Shown here: piece after piece, positions 1-10,328 of the stretch
Numbering within the stretch: position 1 is the stretch's first letter
Layout of the letters: each line of letters begins with the position of its first letter
From: Prototheca cutis
Lineage: Eukaryota > Chlorophyta > Trebouxiophyceae > Chlorellales > Chlorellaceae
Direction: 5' to 3'
NCBI GenBank assembly: GCA_002897115.2
Contig: BCIH01000002.1
Location: 1,370,515 to 1,424,227, forward strand
DNA length: 53,713 nt
Program-made: the position numbers and the translations under genes
The notes under the pieces: model-generated
The model's input: only the letters and a program-made list of their open reading frames with translations
The model's database searches: none
Told to the model about the DNA's origin: nothing

Positions 1-1
1 C

Positions 2-430
2 CCGAGCCCCAGCCCGAGCCCGCGCGTGCCACCCAGCAGCGTGCCCCCTCCCGCTCCCTACGGCCCTAGCCCCTCGCCGAGCCCGAGCCCGAGCCCGAGC
101 CCGCGCGTGCCGCCCAGCAGCGTGCCCCCTCCCGCTCCTTACGGCCCGAGCCCATCGCCCAGCCCGTCGCCCAGCCCCAGCCCGAGCCCGAGTCCAAGCC
201 CTCAGGTTCCACCTAGCAGCATGCCCCCCCCGGTTCCCTATAGCCCAAGCACACCTTCTCCCAGCCTGAGCCCGCGGGTGCCTCCAAGTAGCGTCCCCCC
301 TCCCGCTTCTCCTTACAGCCCGTCTCTCTCTCCTGGCCCATCAGTCCCTAGCTCGCCGTCTCCCTCTCCATACAGCGGTGTTCGGACTTTTGGTTCTCGG
401 TTGAGGCGGTTGCACCGGATGGCACTTTGA
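2..430 (+). CDS. Pro/Ser-rich repeat protein, 3' end only (pherophorin/wall-glycoprotein type)
   Basis: The reading frame is open to the left edge and ends at TGA 428-430, so this is the C-terminal part of a gene starting outside the window. It holds four imperfect copies of a module beginning VPPSS[VM]PPP, followed by a Y-[GS]-P and then a run of alternating Ser-Pro of varying length (copies near 26, 107, 209 and 278). The end loses the repeat and is basic (RLRRLHRMAL). SP and PPP runs are typical of hydroxyproline-rich extracellular-matrix proteins of green algae, where prolines are hydroxylated and glycosylated; that role is inferred from composition only. No globular domain is visible here. 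The repeats should make the region prone to copy-number change and assembly error. An intron upstream or a different frame at the 3' end cannot be excluded. Confidence 0.6.
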   Translation, partial: PSPSPSPRVPPSSVPPPAPYGPSPSPSPSPSPSPRVPPSSVPPPAPYGPSPSPSPSPSPSPSPSPSPQVPPSSMPPPVPYSPSTPSPSLSPRVPPSSVPPPASPYSPSLSPGPSVPSSPSPSPYSGVRTFGSRLRRLHRMAL

Positions 431-576
431 ACATGATGAAGACTATATTTGAGCCTGACAGATGTCTTTGACTGAACCTAATTGCCGCATTTTTCTTGGC
501 TTTTTCTTTTTTTTTTGCTTCCCTTGAACACCTTTCATGGGGTGACTGAAAATTCGAATTAACGAATTCATAGTGG

Positions 577-581
577 TGTAA
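577..581 (+). terminator. TGTAA polyadenylation signal
   Basis: TGTAA lies 147 bases after the stop of the Pro/Ser-rich gene. UGUAA is the usual poly(A) signal of chlorophytes; assignment rests on sequence and position only. Confidence 0.4.
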
Positions 582-975
582 GCTCATTCTTCATTCGACA
601 AATGCCACGCTAGCGCAGCACATGTGTGCATCCAACGAGAGTCGAGAAGACCGAGGGATTGGGGCCTGGGTTTCTACTTCCAGCACTGAGCAATCTTGCT
701 GGCAGCGTCAAAATGGAATGGATAGGAGGGTCACCTCCAGCTGCATGGATTCCCCCTACCCCAGCAATGCTGGGAGGGAGAAACCCCCCACAGGCCGGCA
801 TTCTGGAGTGGGAGGCATCAGGACATCCGATCCAGCATGTTCGTACCACGATGTTTTCTGTGCAGATTATGAACTATGGTAGAGAAGGTATGTCCTTGCT
901 TCCCTTGATGATGCACTTTGTGGGTGTGCAAACTTATGCCCAGGGTTGAAGGCCTGCTCGGGTGGGCCCGGGCGT

Positions 976-1575
976 TATACCATGCAGGGCCAAAATAATG
1001 CAACCAGCTCAGCCAGCAACAGTGTCACATCACCCCGGGGGTCGCTGGGCATCGCGGATGGCCCGAAATTTTTCACACTCTTTGCATGGCAATAGGAAGG
1101 TGGACCACCTCAATGATGGACCACCTCCTTTCCCTTCCTGGGGAAGGGAAGGAGCCCCGGGGGTTCCCACCCCCCGTTGGGAAGGCTATAAACCCCCAGG
1201 ATGGATGGATGGATGTTCATCAGCACTGCAGCGCTGGAAGTGCTCCAGCCGCTGGCCGGTCTTCCACAGGCTCTGCACAATGTGCCTCATGTTCAGACAC
1301 GCCATCAAGTCTCTGTTGCAGAGACGATGCTCGCCTTTCGGGGGGTGGCACTTTTCGTTGGTGCAGCACCAGCTGATGGCACACCACCGTGGGCGTCTGC
1401 TCCCTGCACGACCTGTCCTGCTGCCAAGAAGGAACCCAACCCATTCTCTGAACGACATGGCAAGGGAGTGCGGTCCGACAGGCATTTTGTTAAAAAAAAC
1501 ATGCCCTTGCTGTGCAGGTGGGAGTCGACGAATCTCGAGAAGGTTTCATCGTTTCTGCCGTTACTGTAGGGTTTG
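976..1575 (-). mobile_element. Degenerate dispersed element, copy A (inverted relative to copy B)
   Basis: Two blocks, about 976-1128 and 1405-1570, match the reverse complement of 5700-6062 base for base with scattered differences; for example both copies carry caaccagctcagccagcaac. The middle (about 1129-1404) is present only here. On the minus strand this unique middle part reads CHPPKGEHRLC followed by NRDLMACLNM and HFQRC, a Cys/His pattern reminiscent of the zinc-ribbon C-terminus NRD-x-NAAxNI of some transposases. The shared end encodes CPCCAGG in another frame. No intact transposase, terminal repeat or target-site duplication was found, so the class is unknown; it is probably a dead, internally rearranged copy. 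Confidence 0.5.
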
Positions 1576-1735
1576 GCGTCCGGAGGAGGCCACGGATGCC
1601 GCATTCGCTAGCGTTGGCTTCCGACAAGTCCATGTCCGGTCAGGGCGGCGCGCGGTAGATCTGCATTATTTCTTGCTTGTTCGCAACTGCTCATCATACG
1701 TCGTGGGAGGAGAGCAGTGCAAAACGGGAGCGGCC

Positions 1736-3977
1736 ATGGGGCCCCGGTGGGCCATTGTGGCCTGCTTGCTGAGCCTGGTGGCGCACTTGGTGAGGCTGGG
1801 TCTCCCCCCCCCCGTGGCATGCCGGGCATGGCGTGTACATGATGAGTATTTTTTGTGACTTTTGGAGGGTGTTGCAGAGCACGCCCATGCGCTTCTCTCG
1901 AGTGGGTGCACTCCGGCTTCCGACACGCAGGCATCTGGGGCCATCTGCAACGCCAATGATTTTCGCAACTTCAGCCCGAGCCTGACCAGCGGGAACGACT
2001 CCCCGGCCCTGGCCCGCGCGGTGGGAAGGCCCTGTATTGTTGCATTTTGTAAAGCCTATCATTGGTCTTTGCAACAGGATTGGTGGGATGGGCACCCGCC
2101 ATGGTGCCTTTGGCATCCCCAGCTGTGGTAGGGTCCAGCGACTTGCGCGCATGCATGTGTCCGCACCCACATACCTCCATCCACCCACCCCTTTACAAAT
2201 GACCACCCTGCAGAATGCATCGCCGTCGACTACTTATATCTTTGCGGACAAGTACAGCGCTGGCGCCAACTTGAACGTCCTGTCCAGCGTGACGCTCACG
2301 AAGCCTCTGGTGACGGGCCGCTACCTTGCGGTGAAGCTGGGCGCGGGCGTGACGCTGACTCTGACGGCGCAGCCGCGCTTCCCCCGCGGCCGCGTCATCT
2401 CGGGCACCGGCGTTGTGCGGTTCAAGGGCGCGGGTCCCTTTTGGGTTCTGCCCGACTGGTGGATGCAAAGCGCGTCGAATACCGACTACTCGGTGGGGCT
2501 GGCCGCAGCGCGCGCAGCGTGCGCGGCCACAACCTGCATCATCATCGGCACGTCCAGCATGTCGGTGTCGACGCAGCTGACACTGACCCCCGCGATTAGC
2601 CTGTGGGGCTCGTCCGGGTCGGTCGTGCAGCAGCACTCGGCCTCAAAGTCCGGGCAGGGCCTGGTGGTGGGGCCGGGGACATACACCTCCCAGCTCACGC
2701 TGCCCATGCTCAACAGCTTTACGGGCGCCGCGCTGACGGTGCGTGGGGCAGCAGGGCCCCGCATCTACGTCCCCGGCATCGGTGCCTCGGCCCAGGGCGT
2801 CGTGTTCCAGGCCGACGCCGCCGCGCCGGGCATCTCCAACGCGGCGGTCGAAGTGTTTTATTTCTCCAGCATGAAGAATGCGGTGCAGGTGGCGTCCACG
2901 ACGCCGGCCGCATCGCTGACGGGCGTATCGTTTTATTCCAACTTTCTTGTGCGCGCGGCGTCGGGCGCGGCGTCGGCTCTGTCCCTGACGGGGTCGTCCG
3001 CGCCCAAGCTCACTGGCACGTCCTTTGTCTGGTCCTCCATCGACGTCAACAACGCGGCCTCGGCCTTTGGCACGGTGAAGTCGAGCGTGTCGACGTACGT
3101 CGTCGGGTTGACCGTCAAGGTCACGTCCTGGGCGGGCGCGTTCCCCGCCAACGCTTCCTTTGTCGTCGGCAAGTTTCAAAACCTGTCTCTCATGATGAAG
3201 CTGGCCTCGGCCATCAAGTCCAAGGTCCTCGCATTCACGGGCGTGGGATCCACCATCAACTGGGCCGCCAGCTGGAACAGGGACAACCCCTATGCACTGT
3301 CCGCCACGCGCACGCTCAATCCGGCAGCTAGCGCCATGATTACCACAAACTTTGCCTCGGTCACACTCGCACCCACGCTCATCACGGGGTCCTGGCCTGC
3401 AGGTGAAGAAGATCGTTTGAATTTTATTCTCTTCCCCCTTTTTCCTTTTTTTTTGGGGGGGGGGGGGGGGGGCAGTTGAGAAGAAAGCATGGTGGAAACC
3501 CGAAAGTCCTGGTCTTCTCCTCCTCCCGCCCACCACATGCACGCTGTGTACACACAAGTTTTGACTGGGACGGTGCAGTTGGCGAATATTGAGCTACCCC
3601 AGTGGGCCCCCCTTCCACCCCCCTCCCAACCCCCACATACACACAACACCAAGCAAACAAATAACTACATGCATTGAGACACAATCTTGATTACTGCAGG
3701 GGGCACACGGAGCTTTTACCTGAACCATCTGATGGCCGACGGCGGCGTGGCTTCGGTCGTGATGGGTCCTGGCCGCATCCCACCCTCGGCTGCGTTCATT
3801 GTCAACCCCGGGCTCGTCGTCTCTCGTGTGGTGGATCTGGGATCGTACAACCTGCGCGTCGACATCAAAAACACGCTGGGCCGCGCGCTGACGGTGAAAG
3901 ACGTCACGCTGCCAAACGGCCGGCCCTACACCCTGTACCTCAACCTCATGATCGGCGTGCCGGGGATCCAGTCCTGA
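1736..3977 (+). CDS. Secreted right-handed beta-helix (pectin-lyase-fold-like) protein
   Basis: Four exons, 1736-1789, 1931-2020, 2214-3402 and 3700-3977, give 536 residues with exact phase closure; all introns are GT-AG. Exon 1 encodes a signal peptide (MGPRWAIVACLLSLVAHL), so the product enters the secretory pathway. After about 100 residues comes VLPDWW and then alternating short strands rich in Ser, Thr, Ala, Val and Gly (TTCIIIGTSSM, ISLWGSSG, GLVVGPGTY), the pattern that opens pectate-lyase-superfamily beta-helices, where a helix and an LPxGTY-like turn precede the coils. No catalytic residues can be assigned, so enzymatic activity on wall polysaccharide is only a guess; an adhesive or structural role is equally possible. 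Intron 3 contains a T-tract followed by an 18-base G-tract (about 3446-3472). The gene sits between the two inverted repeat copies. Confidence 0.65.
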
Positions 3978-4476
3978 ACGTGGGAAGCTGACTGCGATTG
4001 GTTTCCATCAAAGCGGTGGATGGGATTGATTGAGGGGCCAGTGGGAGGGGCAGCTTCTTCTCCCCCAAACAGGGCCCCCTCCCTGCCCCCCCTGCCTTGC
4101 TACCCCGGCCGGACAAGCAAATGCATGCATGCACATATCTATAGACCTATGAAAGATGACGCACGAATATGCCAATTTGTTGTCCTACCTGTGCCATTGC
4201 AATGGTGAGATTCAGCGCCATGTATCAAGAAAAGGCGGCGGACGGGGTGCTGTCAGCCAAGCTCTTGCCGACCACCGATCCATGTGCCACATCTCATGCC
4301 GGGCTTGTTCCGAGAAGATGGTGGGTCCTGGCCGGAAATGCGTGCTCACCGCAGGCGCGGGCCCTGCATGTATTAACGCACATTTGCCGCTCAGATCTGA
4401 TCCACAAAATTGAGGGAGGCAATCGGGAGAGACCTGCTGTCTCGAGTGGGATCGGAAAAGGGCCAGGGCCACCGCC
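3978..4476. other. Spacer between tandem beta-helix and esterase genes
   Basis: About 500 bases with C-rich tracts (4066-4100) holding the 3' UTR of the upstream gene and the promoter of the esterase. No gene-like frame has family support. Confidence 0.5.
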
Positions 4477-5410
4477 ATGCTGCGTCCGGCCTGGGTGCTG
4501 CTCGGCGACAGCCTCACCCAGCGGTCATTCGAGCCCAGCGGCTGGGGCGCTGCCATTGCTAACCAGTACGCTCGCTCCATAGATGTGCTGAACAGGGGCT
4601 ACGGCGGGTACAACTCCCGGTGGGTACTGCGCATCCTTCCACGCATCCTGCCCGACAGTCTGGCACAAGACCCCCCCCAGCTCCTGACCATCTGGTTGGG
4701 CCCCAACGACGCCGTCCTGCCCGACAGCCACAGGCACGTGTTTGGGTGGGATGCCCACGCGCAGTAAGCGGTCGTCATGACTGGTCATGTCCTCATGGCG
4801 GTTGCTAACCACCCCGATTGGGAAGTGGGGGGATGAACAAGCACCAGCACCAACACCTCCTGCCCACAGACTGAAACACAAACACCCCAATGCACACATC
4901 ATGCAACAACCCCAACACCTTCATTGCCACAGTGGCAAGCAGCATGTGCCGGTGGAGGAATATGGTCGTAATCTGGCGGCTATTATCGCCCACGCACGGG
5001 GTCTGGGCATTCCACGTGTGCTGGTCCTGACGCCGCCGCCCGTGGACGAGGCGGCCCGCGTGCGGCGCGCGGCGGAGCAGTACGGCCTGAAGCTGGAGCG
5101 CCCCGAGCGCAGCGCTGTAGTGGTGGCCGAGTACGCAAAGGCAGCACGCGATGCGGCGGCGGCCGCGGGCGTGGCCTGCCTGGATGTGCACGCCGCCGTG
5201 CTGGCCGAGCCCGGGTGGGAGGCCGACCTTCTCTGCGACGGTCTGCACTTTAGCGTGCGGGGACAGGAACTGGTGGGGCGCCTGGTCCTCCGAGCCGTGC
5301 AGACAGAGTGGCCGGACCTGGCTTGGGATGCCATGCCATGGGAGTGCCCCAGGCACGAAGCCATCACAGCCGACAACTGGGAGCAAGAGCTGCTCCGCCA
5401 AGGGCCCTAG
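4477..5410 (+). CDS. IAH1: GDSL/SGNH esterase, IAH1 (isoamyl acetate-hydrolysing) type
   Basis: Two exons, 4477-4745 and 4933-5410, encode 248 residues, normal for the family. The ATG begins MLRPAWVLLGDSLTQRS: the block I GDS carries the nucleophilic Ser very close to the N-terminus, as in yeast Iah1 and plant CPRD49-type esterases. Block III is GPND with the oxyanion Asn, and block V is DGLHFS with the catalytic Asp and His. The linking segment QHVPVEEYGRN also matches IAH1 proteins. No signal peptide is visible, suggesting a cytosolic hydrolase of short-chain esters; the natural substrate is unknown. The intron (4746-4932, GT-AG, phase 2) was placed because the conserved text HVPVEEY must follow PDS within a few residues. 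The exact donor could shift by a codon or two. Confidence 0.85.
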
Positions 5411-6290
5411 ATTGTCGATAGGGCATGGGACTCAAGGAATTGCTGGAATGATAGTGGTGGCAGGCTTCCCATACCCCCGCGCCTTTATTTAGGAGCCATC
5501 CGCGTACCTGGCCAATTCCCTCTGGAACTGCGCCAGGGCCACAGGTGAGAAGCTACTGTCGTTCCAAATGGCAGCACCTTGTTTGTCATGCAGCAAACCC
5601 AAGACCTTCCCGTGGCTTCTTCACTGCTGTGACGTCGGGAGAGCATGCACCCCCCCCCCCCCCAAGGAACGAATGCATGAATCTCATATCAGCATTGTAC
5701 ATCAACGACAGAAAATGATGAAACCTTCTCGAAATCCGTCGACTCCCACCTGCACAGCAGGGGCATGTCTCCCAAACAAAATGCCTGTTGGACCACATTC
5801 CCCGGCCATACCGCTCAGAGAATGGGTTGGGTTCCTTCTTGGCAGCAGGGCAGGTCGTGCGTGCGAGGAGGTTTTACAAGGTCCCGGAAGTCGACCCTGG
5901 CACGACACTTGTCACACCTTGGTGGTCCATCGTTGAGGTGGTCCACCTTCCTATTGTCCTGCAGAGTGTGAAAATTTTCGGCCAGCAGTGATGCCCAGCA
6001 ACCCCGGGGTGATGTGATGCTGTTGCTGGCTGAGCTGGTTGCATTATTTTTGCCCTGCGTGGTACATCAGTGACGTGCCGAGACCAGGGCCCAAGAATTA
6101 GGGCCCCCCGCCATAAAGCAAGCCTGGGGAAAGCACCAGCCTCCGGTGCACCCCGGGGCAAGGTTTCCAAATCAGGAAGTGAATGAATGAAAGCAGTATA
6201 CACATTTGGGGTGGGGTCGTCCGCATGCTTCCTTTTGCAGATGGTTCCCAATGGCCAGTCCAGATTCCGGGGCCCAATCCCCGATGCCTG
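5411..6290. other. Convergent spacer with repeat copy B
   Basis: Both flanking genes end here. Most of the spacer is repeat copy B (about 5700-6062). A C-tract (about 5649-5664) precedes it. A minus-strand TGTAA (TTACA at 5874-5878) lies inside the repeat and may or may not serve the CD2BP2-like gene. Confidence 0.5.
5700..6062 (+). mobile_element. Degenerate dispersed element, copy B
   Basis: This is the inverted partner of the 976-1575 region. Read on the minus strand it contains the same start (ataatgcaaccagctcagcc), the same block encoding CPAAKKEPNPFSE, and the same CPCCAGGSRRISRRFH segment, but lacks about 210 bases of the middle of copy A. Homology stops abruptly at both ends. It has no intact coding frame. 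With copy A it could support inversion of the roughly 4.1 kb in between. Confidence 0.5.
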
Positions 6291-8271
6291 TCACGACTGG
6301 CCCGCCGAGAGGACAGGGAGGTACTGCCCGTCCTGCCAGAGGTACTGCGTGCCGCTGCTCAGGTCGCCGTACCGTTGCGTGGCAGGGTCAAACGTGCAGC
6401 CCAGGGTCGCGTTGACCCAGATGCCTGATGCAGGGTCGAGGCGGAAACCCTGCGCCTCGGCCGCGGGGCCAGGCGGGGATGTCGGCGACTCAACGCCATC
6501 CATGCATTCTGTGGTGTCCGCAGCCTCGGCGGCGCCCGTGGCTTGTCGTGCACTCGCATTGTCCAGGGGAGCCCTGGGCTGGGCGGGGGTCGATATCCCC
6601 ACCATCACCGCCTCTGCCCGCGCCGGCGCAGGGGCCCCTGCCAGCGTCGTCGCAGCAGTCGCTCCCTGCGGCTCCGCACTATTCGTTGCCTGCGACCACG
6701 CCCCAGCTCCAGCAACACGAATCCCATTCCGTCTGGGGCCATGCCGCGACGCGATTTCCTCGCGAGTCCGGCTGTACAGTGCGAAATCGCCCGTGGCCCG
6801 CATGAGGTTGGAAGCCGCGTCCGTCAGGCGGTCGAAAGCCTCCGCAGCCTCGGGGAGCATCGACTGTTGTAGATGGGGAAATGAATGTGCAGCAGAGGGC
6901 AGGGACGTTGAGGACAATTCCAAAAGGACATTGGGATCAATTCCAAGAAATCCCACCAGTGCTTAAGAACAAGTCCCGTCAGCAAAGAACAAACACATCC
7001 CTAGGGCCCTTGTTGTCATACAACGCCACCGCACACCTCTCGCCGGTGTCGCTTCCCTTCAGTGCGTGGCTGGCGTTGTTTGCCCAGCCGCTGCAACGCG
7101 CCCAGCACCGTCTCCCCTCCCCGCAGGCTGTCGATCAGACTGCGATTGTGGCGGGGGGTTGTGCCCGCGGATCACTTGGGAACCGAGCAGGCAAAAGAAC
7201 TTGCCATCGCACTATGCCTGGGCCCCCACCCCAACACCAATAGCTCTCTAACCACCTCTCCCCCCAACAACCGGGGAACAAAGCGCACATTTGGCGCAGC
7301 ATCGAGGCATCTGTCATCCTGGCAGAGGGCGTGCCCGGCGCGGAAGCTGGCGTACCGTCCTCGTCAGAGTCAGAGCTGGACGATGTTCCGTCGCTTCCGT
7401 GCTCAAGCACTGCAAGGTGTGTGAACCCGGCTTCTGGCATTGGGTGCTAGTGCTTGGAATAGAGCAGGGCATGGCACCGGGTGGCAAGCCCTTCCAGTCC
7501 AGAGCGCAGGGGTCCCTGCTCGGGCCCCCCTCGGTCCCCCCACGAATACAGGGCACACCCAACACGCCCCCGTACCAGGAAGTGCGTCTATCCATGCATC
7601 TGGGATCTCCTGCTTCCTTGGATTGGGGACGTAGCTTCCAGTCTCGGGGTCAAAGTACCCTGCCCGCCTCTCGTGTTTGAGGTGAAAGGGTTCCAGTCGG
7701 GCCGCATGCTCCAGCCTGCAAAGGTGATTGGGGTAACCGTGGGCGATCGAGGCAGAGGAGTGTCATTGGCAATCCCATGTCATAGCCAACAAACTAGCAG
7801 CCCTGGGAAAGCGCAAGTGAGTCCCACACAACCCCCAGATTCAANGCCACAGACCGCCTCCTGCAGGGTACCCCAGCAGATGAGCTTGCCTGTGCGAGAG
7901 GGGGACGTCGTCGTACTCAGCTTCGGCGTCTCCTTCCCGGCCTCCCAGCATGTCTTCATGCGCGTCCATCACAGCTTGTCTCCGTCTCTTGGCCCTCTCA
8001 GAGGCCGCAAAGGACGGGTCTACGGCGTCCAAGTGCACTGCATCGATCTCCCCTGCAGGGCAGGGCGGTGCGCAGTGGGGGTAACCTGAGACCGACCATC
8101 TGGGGGCCCCATGGATCAACCGCCCACCATCCAGAGGACTTATCGATGCCCCGACTTGCCTTCCAATTCTTGCACATCCTCTTCCACGCCGCTCTGAGGC
8201 GCCTCGAACTCGCGGATCTGTGGCTCGTCGGAGAAGCGCACTCGCTTCTTGCCTCTACTGGCCTGCGACAT
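6291..8271 (-). CDS. CD2BP2: CD2BP2/LIN1-like U5 snRNP-associated protein
   Basis: Six exons on the minus strand: 8271-8160, 8052-7890, 7715-7576, 7409-7289, 7139-7037 and 6863-6291, giving 403 residues with perfect phase. The start is MSQASRGKKRVRFSDEP, the usual basic opening of this family. Hallmarks follow in order: the block LEPFHLKHERRAGYFDPETG, the acidic Ser/Asp stretch, GETVLGALQRLG, and the helical block DRLTDAASNLMRATGD with YSRTREEIA. Human CD2BP2 (U5-52K) ends in a GYF domain; here the C-terminus instead carries an OCRE-like aromatic repeat (GFRLDPASGIWVN ... YLWQDGQYLPV), as I recall for plant homologues. The role is inferred: assembly of the U5 snRNP in the nucleus. Introns 1 and 2 start with GC (AAG|GCAAGT and CAG|GCAAGC), the only donors that keep phase. 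An N at 7845 lies in intron 2. Confidence 0.85.
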
Positions 8272-8689
8272 GGCTCACCCCCTGTGCCCAATTCCTGCAG
8301 CAAACTCCTGCCACGAACGGACCTCGCCGAGCGCTTTAAATGCAGCACGAGACGCACACAGACCGCATGTACTCTGCACGGGCTTTCCTAGAAGAGCAGC
8401 AGGCAGCGAGTGACCGTGGATGTGGAGCGCACGGCTCCATCCCCGACTTTGCGCAGGGACGACGACACGGTGTTTAACAAAATGCTGTGTGGGCCCTCCT
8501 TCTTGGCCGCAATCACCTGTGTCCCCGCCGGCAATCGAAGCAGAAATTACATGGATACTAGGACACATTAGTCAAGTGATCGGAGCTTGAAAGTTGGGAT
8601 CCGCATCGATCACCACCCATCGGCGGCAGCTGGTGGGAGTTGGAGTCGGCTTCCAGTGCCGGGACCCAGTGTTCCCAGGCCACGGTCCG
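8272..8689. other. Divergent promoter region, CD2BP2-like / GLYK
   Basis: 418 bases separate the two start codons. No TATA box or other element is convincing. The frame entering the GLYK ATG is open upstream to about 8594 but has no ATG, so it is taken as 5' UTR. Confidence 0.45.
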
Positions 8690-10124
8690 ATGGCAGCCGA
8701 GCGAGCCCGATGGACGCGCGTGGAGGATGCCATGCTTCGACATTTTGGCGCGGATGCAGAAAATGCGTCAGTCGAGCTACGGTACGGGGAAAGCCCGAGT
8801 TTGCTTTGGGGGGTTGGTGCCCACCAGCCTCCAAACCGTGGGACGATTCTCAAAGCGCATCGTGGCATTGGGTTTCTCGATAAGAATTGCTTCTAGTATG
8901 ATCGTGGCCTGGGTTTGGTGCCTGGAGGGGCGGGATACGGAGCCAGCAGGTCATGAGGACCCGGCGCCAATAGGTCCCCAACCCCTACTCACCCACCCAC
9001 ACTCCGCAGAGACCGTGTCCGGGAGTACTACCTCCCAGTGTATGGCTGGATCTGCGGCCAGCTTGAGGTGCGCCGAGCTTCGGGGCGCCAGGGCCCGCTG
9101 GTCGTGGGCGTATCGGCGCTGCAGGGCTGCGGCAAGTCCACGCTGTGCGAAGCGCTCCAAGTCGCGCTGGAGGCAGAGGGCCTGAACGCAGCCAGCCTGT
9201 CCATCGACGACTTTTACCTGCCGCATGACCAGCTCGATGCAGGTGGGTGTTGTCTTGCGGGATTGCTAGTGGTCCCTGGGCCACTTGTATGCGGATCAGC
9301 TCATTCATTCAAGCCAGTCCTGCGCCCAACAGACCACGCATCACTTCTCACACAGTGTCACGGGCCCGCGCGGACAACCCACTGCTGCAAGTCCGGGGCA
9401 ACGCGTTGACCCACGACCTTGAACTGGGCACGGCAACATTGAAAAAGCTGGTGGAGGCCACAGCCGACACCCCGCCCGTCGCGTTGCCCAGATATGACAA
9501 GTCTGCGCACCAGGGTCGCGGGGACCGTGCCCCCGAGGCCACCTGGCCCAGGGTGACGGGTCCCGTGGACGTGGTGCTGTTTGAAGGCTGGATGCTGGGT
9601 TTCCGCAGCTTGGCAGAAGGAGACGCGTCGAACGCCCACATCGATGCCATCAACCCGCACCTCCGGCCCATCAATGCCGCCCTGGCACGGTGAGTATTTT
9701 CTTTCTTACTTGCTTTTATGAGGGGGAGGGGGTACAGCACCGTATTCTTCCCCCAAACGCTCACACACATGCGCGCGCACAACAACGGCGACAAAACAAA
9801 TCTATTCTGTCTCTGCACAGGTACCGGGATGCCTGGGACGCATGGGTGGATGCCTGGTTGGTCATCCAGGTGGAGGACCCGGGATGTGCGACAGCCTGGC
9901 GCCTGGAGGCGGAGCGGGAACGTCGTGCCGCCGGCAAGTCTGCCATGACGGATGCTCAGGTGGAAGACTTTGTGGATCGATACATGCCGGCATACCGACT
10001 GTACCTGCCCGAACTCTACGCCCGCGGCCCCACCACTGCGCGGGAAGGACACACGCTCGTGATCCGCGTGGATGCGCAGCGCAAGCCCCTCGGGCCCCTG
10101 CCGGCCCTGCCTGTGTGCAACTGA
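8690..10124 (+). CDS. GLYK: D-glycerate 3-kinase
   Basis: Exons 8690-8781, 9010-9242, 9356-9689 and 9821-10124 encode 320 residues; all introns are GT-AG and phase closes. The enzyme phosphorylates D-glycerate to 3-phosphoglycerate, the last step of photorespiration. The P-loop SALQGCGKST (about residues 66-75), SIDDFYLP, LQVRGNALTHDLELG, PRYDKSAHQGRGDRA, VVLFEGWMLGF and the tail VDRYMPAYRLYLPELY all match plant GLYK closely. Plant GLYK is plastidial, with a cytosolic isoform made from an internal start. Here the first in-frame ATG gives MAAERARWTRVEDAM, which does not look like a transit peptide, so either the model lacks a 5' exon or the protein is cytosolic. It converges with the IscA gene 205 bases downstream. 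Confidence 0.93.
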
Positions 10125-10153
10125 AGCCAGGTGCCTCCTCTCCCCGGGTCGAG

Positions 10154-10158
10154 TTACA
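10154..10158 (-). terminator. TGTAA polyadenylation signal of the IscA-like gene
   Basis: TTACA on the + strand is TGTAA on the minus strand, 171 bases after the IscA stop. It falls just after the convergent GLYK stop, so the two 3' UTRs probably overlap. Confidence 0.4.
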
Positions 10159-10328
10159 CCACACCTCTTGCCGTCTTTGACGGGGGAGGAGAAACGGGGC
10201 TTGAGGGAACAGGGGTGTGAGCCTTATTGAAAGAGGAAGCGGCATACAAATGCGATATACAGCGGCGGCCGGAGGGTTCTCCTGCCATCCGGTGCGACCC
10301 TTTTTCCCCAGACCCAGCGGCGTGATCC

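Larger units (their letters stand above)
431..1735. other. Spacer with 3' UTR, degenerate repeat copy A and promoter of the beta-helix gene
   Basis: A long frame (962-1858) and several antisense frames overlap here, but they are best explained by the mobile-element relic at about 976-1575. The 430-960 part shows nothing recognisable apart from the TGTAA signal. The last 160 bases precede the signal-peptide exon at 1736 and should hold its promoter. Confidence 0.5.

Noticed and set aside
962..1858. 298-codon + strand frame
   Set aside because: It runs across repeat copy A and the signal-peptide exon; Trp/Cys/Arg-rich composition and no family. Only its last part, from ATG 1736, is coding.
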